A stretch of DNA of 64,000 nt from Mesorhizobium sp. L-8-3. GTDB taxonomy: Bacteria > Pseudomonadota > Alphaproteobacteria > Rhizobiales > Rhizobiaceae. The stretch lies in the NCBI RefSeq assembly GCF_016756615.1, contig NZ_AP023262.1, positions 2,853,501 through 2,917,500 on the forward strand, given 5' to 3'. Both the position numbers and the translations under genes were made by a program. Below the pieces are notes generated by a model. It was not told where the DNA came from, searched no databases, and saw only the letters and a list, made by a program, of their open reading frames with translations. Below, piece after piece: positions 60,080 through 64,000 of the stretch. The stretch's first letter is position 1; each line of letters starts with the position of its first letter.

Positions 60080-61471
60080 ATGCCTCAGACTATCTTTGTC
60101 CCATTGGAGATCGACGCGAACGAGCCCCGCGTGGGCGCTTCGCCCGAGACGGTGAAGCGGCTTGTCGGGCTCGGCTTCGACGTGGTGGTGGAGGCCGGTG
60201 CGGGTTTGGGCTCGCGCATCGTCGATGCGGATTTCGCCGCAGCGGGCGCCGCGATCGGCAAGGCCTCCGATGCGGGCCGGGCCGATATGGTGTTGAAGGT
60301 GCGCCGGCCGAGCGAGGCGGAGCTGAAGGGCTACAAATCAGGTTCGGCCGTCATCGCCATCATGGACCCTTATGGCAACGACGCGGCGGTGGCGGCCCTG
60401 GCGCGCGCCGGGGTGACGGCGTTTGCCATGGAGTTCATGCCGCGCATCACCCGCGCCCAGGTGATGGACGTGCTGTCGAGCCAGGCCAACCTGGCCGGCT
60501 ACCAGGCGGTGATCGACGCGGCGGCCGAATATGACCGGGCCCTGCCGATGATGATGACGGCGGCCGGCACGGTGCCGGCGGCGAAGGTCTTCGTCATGGG
60601 GGTGGGCGTGGCCGGCCTGCAGGCGATCGCCACCGCGCGCCGCCTCGGCGCGGTGGTGACGGCGACCGACGTGCGGCCCGCCGCCAAGGAGCAGGTCGCC
60701 TCGCTCGGCGCCAAGTTCATCGCGGTCGAGGACGAGGAGTTCAGGCAGGCCGAGACCGCCGGCGGCTACGCCAAGGAGATGTCGAAGGAATACCAGGCCA
60801 AGCAGGCCGCGCTGACGGCCGAGCACATCGCCAGGCAGGACATCGTCATCACCACGGCGCTGATCCCCGGGCGTCCGGCGCCGCGGCTGGTGTCGGCGGC
60901 GATGGTGGCCTCGATGAGGCCGGGATCGGTGCTGGTCGACCTGGCGGTGGAGCGTGGCGGCAATGTCGAGGGTGCCGAGGCCGGCAGGATCGTGACCACG
61001 GCCAACGGGGTCAAGATCGTCGGCCATCTCAATGTGGCGGGCCGGGTGGCGGCGTCGGCGTCGCTGCTTTACGCCAAGAACCTTTACGCCTTCCTGGAGA
61101 CGCTGGTCGACAAGGCGGGCAAGCAGCTGTCGATCAACCGCGAGGATGAGCTGGTCAAGGCAACCATGCTGACCGACGGCGGCAAGGTGGTGCATGCGGC
61201 CTTCGCCGATACGGCGGCCAGCGTGACGGCCGCGCCGGTTGCCGCGGCGGACAAGCCGGCGATGCCGGTTGCCGCGGACAAGCTGGCCAAGGCTGCTGCC
61301 GCGGACAAGCCGACCAAAGCGGCTGCTGCGAGGAAACCCGCGAAGAAGCCGGTTGCCGCGGACAAGCCGGCGAAGGCAGCTGCCGCGGCGGACAAGCCGG
61401 CGAAGCCGCTTGCCGCGGCCAAATCGTCATCGAAACCAGCGGCGGCGCCCAAAACCGGGGGAGAGGCGTGA
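60080..61471 (+). CDS. pntAA: Proton-translocating NAD(P) transhydrogenase alpha-1 subunit, copy 2
   Basis: 463 residues from ATG 60080. Almost identical to copy 1 (36226) over the catalytic domain, but the first nine codons differ (MPQTIFVPL versus MGQTVFVPA) and the Ala/Lys/Pro tail after residue about 375 has a different arrangement of DKPAK units, net two residues shorter. Both copies keep the NAD-binding '[20 protein letters not shown]', so both should be functional. The promoter region (60003-60079) is unrelated to that of copy 1, so the two operons are probably expressed differently. Overlaps pntAB by one base. Confidence 0.92.
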   Translation: MPQTIFVPLEIDANEPRVGASPETVKRLVGLGFDVVVEAGAGLGSRIVDADFAAAGAAIGKASDAGRADMVLKVRRPSEAELKGYKSGSAVIAIMDPYGNDAAVAALARAGVTAFAMEFMPRITRAQVMDVLSSQANLAGYQAVIDAAAEYDRALPMMMTAAGTVPAAKVFVMGVGVAGLQAIATARRLGAVVTATDVRPAAKEQVASLGAKFIAVEDEEFRQAETAGGYAKEMSKEYQAKQAALTAEHIARQDIVITTALIPGRPAPRLVSAAMVASMRPGSVLVDLAVERGGNVEGAEAGRIVTTANGVKIVGHLNVAGRVAASASLLYAKNLYAFLETLVDKAGKQLSINREDELVKATMLTDGGKVVHAAFADTAASVTAAPVAAADKPAMPVAADKLAKAAAADKPTKAAAARKPAKKPVAADKPAKAAAAADKPAKPLAAAKSSSKPAAAPKTGGEA

Positions 61472-61893
61472 TGGAACAGTTGGAAAAAGCCCTCGACCAG
61501 CTCGAGCAGTCGGTGGCGGCGGTCAGGATGGCGATCGCGGATCTGGCCCAGGCGCCGGCGACCGCCGATGCGGCCGGCGATGCGGCGCATGCGCTGTCGG
61601 GCGGCGCCATCGATCCCTTCGTGTTCCGCTTCGCCATCTTCGTGCTGGCGATCTTCGTGGGCTATTACGTGGTGTGGTCGGTGACGCCGGCCCTGCACAC
61701 GCCGCTGATGTCGGTCACCAACGCGATCTCGTCGGTGATCGTGGTCGGCGCGCTTTTGGCGGTGGGCATCTCGGCCTCCGGCCTTGCCACCGGCTTCGGC
61801 TTCGTCGCGCTCATGCTCGCCGCCGTCAACATCTTCGGCGGCTTCCTGGTGACCCAGCGCATGCTGGCCATGTACAAGAAGAAAGAGAAGTAA
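61471..61893 (+). CDS. pntAB: Transhydrogenase alpha-2 (membrane) subunit, copy 2
   Basis: 140 residues. Identical to copy 1 in its membrane part, but with four extra residues in the Ala-rich linker ([11 protein letters not shown] versus AAGDVAH) ahead of '[19 protein letters not shown]'. Same overlap with pntAA and the same three-base gap to pntB as in copy 1. Confidence 0.92.
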   Translation: MEQLEKALDQLEQSVAAVRMAIADLAQAPATADAAGDAAHALSGGAIDPFVFRFAIFVLAIFVGYYVVWSVTPALHTPLMSVTNAISSVIVVGALLAVGISASGLATGFGFVALMLAAVNIFGGFLVTQRMLAMYKKKEK

Positions 61894-61896
61894 GCG

Positions 61897-63294
61897 ATGA
61901 ACGCCAATCTCGCCTCTTTCCTCTATCTGGTCTCCGGCATCCTGTTCATCCTGGCGCTGCGCGGCCTGTCGCATCCGACGACCAGCCGGCAGGGCAATCT
62001 CTACGGCATGATCGGCATGGGGATCGCCATCCTGACCACGCTGGCGCTGGCCACGCCGAACCTCGGCGGGCTGGCGCTGATCGTGGTCGGGCTGGCCATC
62101 GGCGGCGGCGTCGGCGCCTATGTGGCGCGCTCCATCCAGATGACCAAGATGCCGCAGCTGGTGGCGGCCTTCCACAGCCTGGTCGGCCTTGCCGCGGTGA
62201 TGGTGGCGGCGGCCGCGCTCTATGCGCCGGAAAGCTTCGGCATCGGTTCGCTCGGCGCCATCCACGGCCAGGCGCTGGTCGAGATGAGCCTCGGCGTGGC
62301 GATCGGCGCGGTCACCTTCACCGGCTCGGTCATCGCCTTCCTGAAGCTCGACGGGCGCATGTCGGGCAAGCCGATCATGCTGCCGGGCCGGCATGCCGTC
62401 AACGCCGCGCTCGGCATCGCGCTGGTGGTGCTGATCGTGCTCCTGGTGACCACGCAGAGCACGATCGCGTTCTGGCTGATCGTGGCGGCGTCGCTGGTGC
62501 TCGGCGTGCTGATCATCATCCCGATCGGCGGCGCCGACATGCCGGTGGTGGTGTCGATGCTGAACTCCTATTCGGGCTGGGCGGCGGCCGGCATCGGCTT
62601 CACGCTGGGCAACCTGGCGCTGATCATCACCGGGGCGCTGGTCGGCTCGTCGGGCGCGATCCTCAGCTACATCATGTGCAAGGGCATGAACCGCTCCTTC
62701 ATCTCGGTGATCCTCGGCGGCTTCGGCGGCGAGGCGGCGGCGGTCGCCGACGACGGCATCGAGCGCACGGTGAAGCAGGGGTCGGCCGACGACGCGGCCT
62801 ATCTGATGATGAACGCGCAGAAGGTGATCATCGTGCCGGGCTACGGCATGGCGGTGGCGCAGGCCCAGCACGCGCTGCGCGAGATGGCCGACAAGCTGAA
62901 GGCGGCCGGCGTCGAGGTCAAATACGCCATCCATCCGGTGGCCGGCCGCATGCCGGGCCACATGAACGTGCTTTTGGCCGAGGCCAATGTGCCCTACGAC
63001 GAGGTGTTCGAGCTCGAAGACATCAATAGCGAGTTCGCGCAGGCCGACGTCGCCTATGTGATCGGCGCCAACGACGTGACCAACCCGGCGGCGCGCGACG
63101 ACAAGGCGAGCCCGATCTACGGCATGCCGATCCTCGACGTCGACAAGGCGCGCATCTGCCTGTTCGTCAAGCGCTCGCTGGGCTCGGGCTATGCCGGCAT
63201 CGACAACACGCTGTTCTACAAGGACGGCACCATGATGCTCTTGGGCGACGCCAAGAAGATGACCGAAGAGATCGTCAAGGCCTTCGACCACTGA
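61897..63294 (+). CDS. pntB: NAD(P) transhydrogenase beta subunit, copy 2
   Basis: 465 residues with the same membrane part and NADP-binding domain as copy 1 ('GYGMAVAQAQ', 'YAIHPVAGRMPGHMN', 'GANDVTNPAARDDKASPIYG'). The only residue difference I find is Asn in 'ALATPNLGG' where copy 1 has Ser. The near-perfect conservation at DNA level, including third positions, points to recent duplication or gene conversion. Confidence 0.95.
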   Translation: MNANLASFLYLVSGILFILALRGLSHPTTSRQGNLYGMIGMGIAILTTLALATPNLGGLALIVVGLAIGGGVGAYVARSIQMTKMPQLVAAFHSLVGLAAVMVAAAALYAPESFGIGSLGAIHGQALVEMSLGVAIGAVTFTGSVIAFLKLDGRMSGKPIMLPGRHAVNAALGIALVVLIVLLVTTQSTIAFWLIVAASLVLGVLIIIPIGGADMPVVVSMLNSYSGWAAAGIGFTLGNLALIITGALVGSSGAILSYIMCKGMNRSFISVILGGFGGEAAAVADDGIERTVKQGSADDAAYLMMNAQKVIIVPGYGMAVAQAQHALREMADKLKAAGVEVKYAIHPVAGRMPGHMNVLLAEANVPYDEVFELEDINSEFAQADVAYVIGANDVTNPAARDDKASPIYGMPILDVDKARICLFVKRSLGSGYAGIDNTLFYKDGTMMLLGDAKKMTEEIVKAFDH

Positions 63295-63322
63295 GCCGAA
63301 CGGCTATCCAGCACACGAGAGC

Positions 63323-63351
63323 CCGGCAGAGATGTCGGACGCTTCTGCCGG
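63323..63351. terminator. Hairpin between convergent pntB copy 2 and the MFS gene
   Basis: CCGGCAGA (63323-63330) pairs perfectly with TCTGCCGG (63344-63351), 13-base loop. It lies 29 bp after the pntB stop and six bases before the end of the convergent MFS gene. No T run follows on the plus strand. It replaces the strong terminator that follows copy 1. Confidence 0.5.
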
Positions 63352-63356
63352 AATGT

Positions 63357-64000
63357 TCACGCCGTCTCGGGCTGCAGCCGGGAGGCCGCACCGGAGATCC
63401 TGACCGCCGCGACGCAGCCGAGCAAGGCGAGCGGCACGAAGGCGAGGAACAGCCATGATGCAACGCCGGCGGCCGTTGCGGCAGTGAGGCCCTGCGAGAA
63501 GCCTGCCGCATTGGCGATGATGCCGGTCGTGGCCGCCCCTACGGCGTAACCGATGCGTTGCATCGTCGGTACGGCGGAGGACGCGATGGTGCGTTCCTCC
63601 GCTGCCGCCGATGCGACGATCGTCCTGGTGACGAAGGGCCATGCGATTCCGAACCCGCCGCCTTGCAGCATGGCGCAGATCAGGATGAGCGGGATGGATC
63701 CCAACGGAACCGTCCAGGCGAAGCCGGCGATGCCCGCCGCTATCATGATCGCGCCGGTGACGATGATCGTCCGTTCGTGCCGTGGGCGGGCATTGGCCAC
63801 CAGGATCGAAAGCACGGACCAGGAGATCGATTCCGCCGCGATGATGTAACCCGCTGTCAGCACGGAAATGCCGTGCAGGCTGGTGAGCAGCAGCGGACCG
63901 TAGAGCGGGAAGGAGCAGGTGGCGACGGAGAAGGCCGCGACCATGACCATGCCGTTGCCCACAGGAGTACGCCAGTCGAAGAGACGGCTCGGAAAGAGCC
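63357..64000 (-). CDS. MFS transporter, C-terminal part (5' end outside window)
   Basis: The minus-strand frame is open to the right edge, giving about 213 residues. They contain at least five membrane segments and MFS features: 'LFPSRLFDWRTPVGNGMVMVAAFSV', 'LYGPLLLTSLHGISVLTAGYIIAAESISWS', 'LILICAMLQGGGFGIAWPFVTRTIV' and 'STAMQRIG'-like 'SAVPTMQRIGYAVGAATTGIIAN'. This is the second half of a drug:proton antiporter-type carrier (12 or 14 helices). The substrate is unknown. It converges on pntB copy 2. Confidence 0.85.
   Translation of the reverse strand, partial: LFPSRLFDWRTPVGNGMVMVAAFSVATCSFPLYGPLLLTSLHGISVLTAGYIIAAESISWSVLSILVANARPRHERTIIVTGAIMIAAGIAGFAWTVPLGSIPLILICAMLQGGGFGIAWPFVTRTIVASAAAEERTIASSAVPTMQRIGYAVGAATTGIIANAAGFSQGLTAATAAGVASWLFLAFVPLALLGCVAAVRISGAASRLQPETA

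Larger units (their letters stand above)
60107..63302 (+). repeat. Long direct repeat, right copy (pnt operon 2)
   Basis: Matches 36253-39442 almost completely in the same orientation. It is six bases longer overall: six fewer in the pntAA tail and twelve more near the start of pntAB. Similarity ends sharply at both sides. The two repeats enclose the whole catabolic island. Confidence 0.9.

Overview
The window is GC-rich chromosomal DNA of an alphaproteobacterium, most likely a Hyphomicrobiales (Rhizobiales) member near Mesorhizobium/Aminobacter/Phyllobacteriaceae. Supporting signs are a three-gene proton-translocating transhydrogenase (pntAA-pntAB-pntB) behind an aa3-type oxidase subunit IV gene, TakP-like TRAP binding proteins, and intergenic hairpin repeats of a type I recall from rhizobial genomes. 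I saw no tRNA, rRNA, CRISPR array, transposase or phage gene.

Layout. 0-6.2 kb: iron acquisition, with the end of a TonB-dependent receptor, a four-gene siderophore/heme-type ABC importer and a FecI/FecR pair. 6.5-11.1 kb: MarR regulator, DMT exporter, LacI-type regulator (apparent CTG start) with a 2-hydroxyacid dehydrogenase, and a class I amidotransferase-type hydrolase. 11.4-17.2 kb: two tandem TakP-like TRAP binding proteins converging on a VOC protein and the TRAP permease pair. 17.4-27.4 kb: an orphan LivH permease, a CGNR regulator with a lipoprotein, a very large indolepyruvate oxidoreductase, a membrane GGDEF-EAL protein, a FeeM-like acyl synthase and a Crp/Fnr regulator. 27.5-35.1 kb: acyl-CoA synthetase plus a complete branched-chain-type ABC importer with a 49-residue DUF3096 protein inside it. 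Then come an Uma2 gene broken by a stop codon and the first pnt operon (36.2-39.4 kb).

39.5-60.0 kb is the most interesting part. It is a compact catabolic island of about 20 kb holding two metal-dependent amidohydrolases, a metal-site-degenerate creatinase-like protein, an isochorismatase-VOC fusion, a RidA protein, a tautomerase, an enolase-superfamily enzyme, an opine-dehydrogenase-like plus DpaA-like pair, a degenerate PhyH-like protein, an SDR, a CobW GTPase and an NMT1-type ABC importer. A GntR/FCD regulator lies inside it. The same 19-bp palindrome (consensus TGATCAyAnnnTGwGATCA) occurs ahead of four transcription units and overlaps their probable -10 boxes, so the island looks like one regulon. 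A fifth unit (DadA-like oxidase, malate synthase G, GlcG) has a tandem glycine riboswitch instead, which fits glycine to glyoxylate to malate. My inference is that the island takes up and opens a cyclic or substituted amide/ureide and drains a glycine-like product into central metabolism. The substrate is unknown.

The island is bracketed by two nearly identical pnt operons in the same orientation (offset 23,854 bp). They could support excision or amplification of the island by homologous recombination, or they may be kept alike by gene conversion. The window ends in an MFS transporter gene that runs off the right edge.
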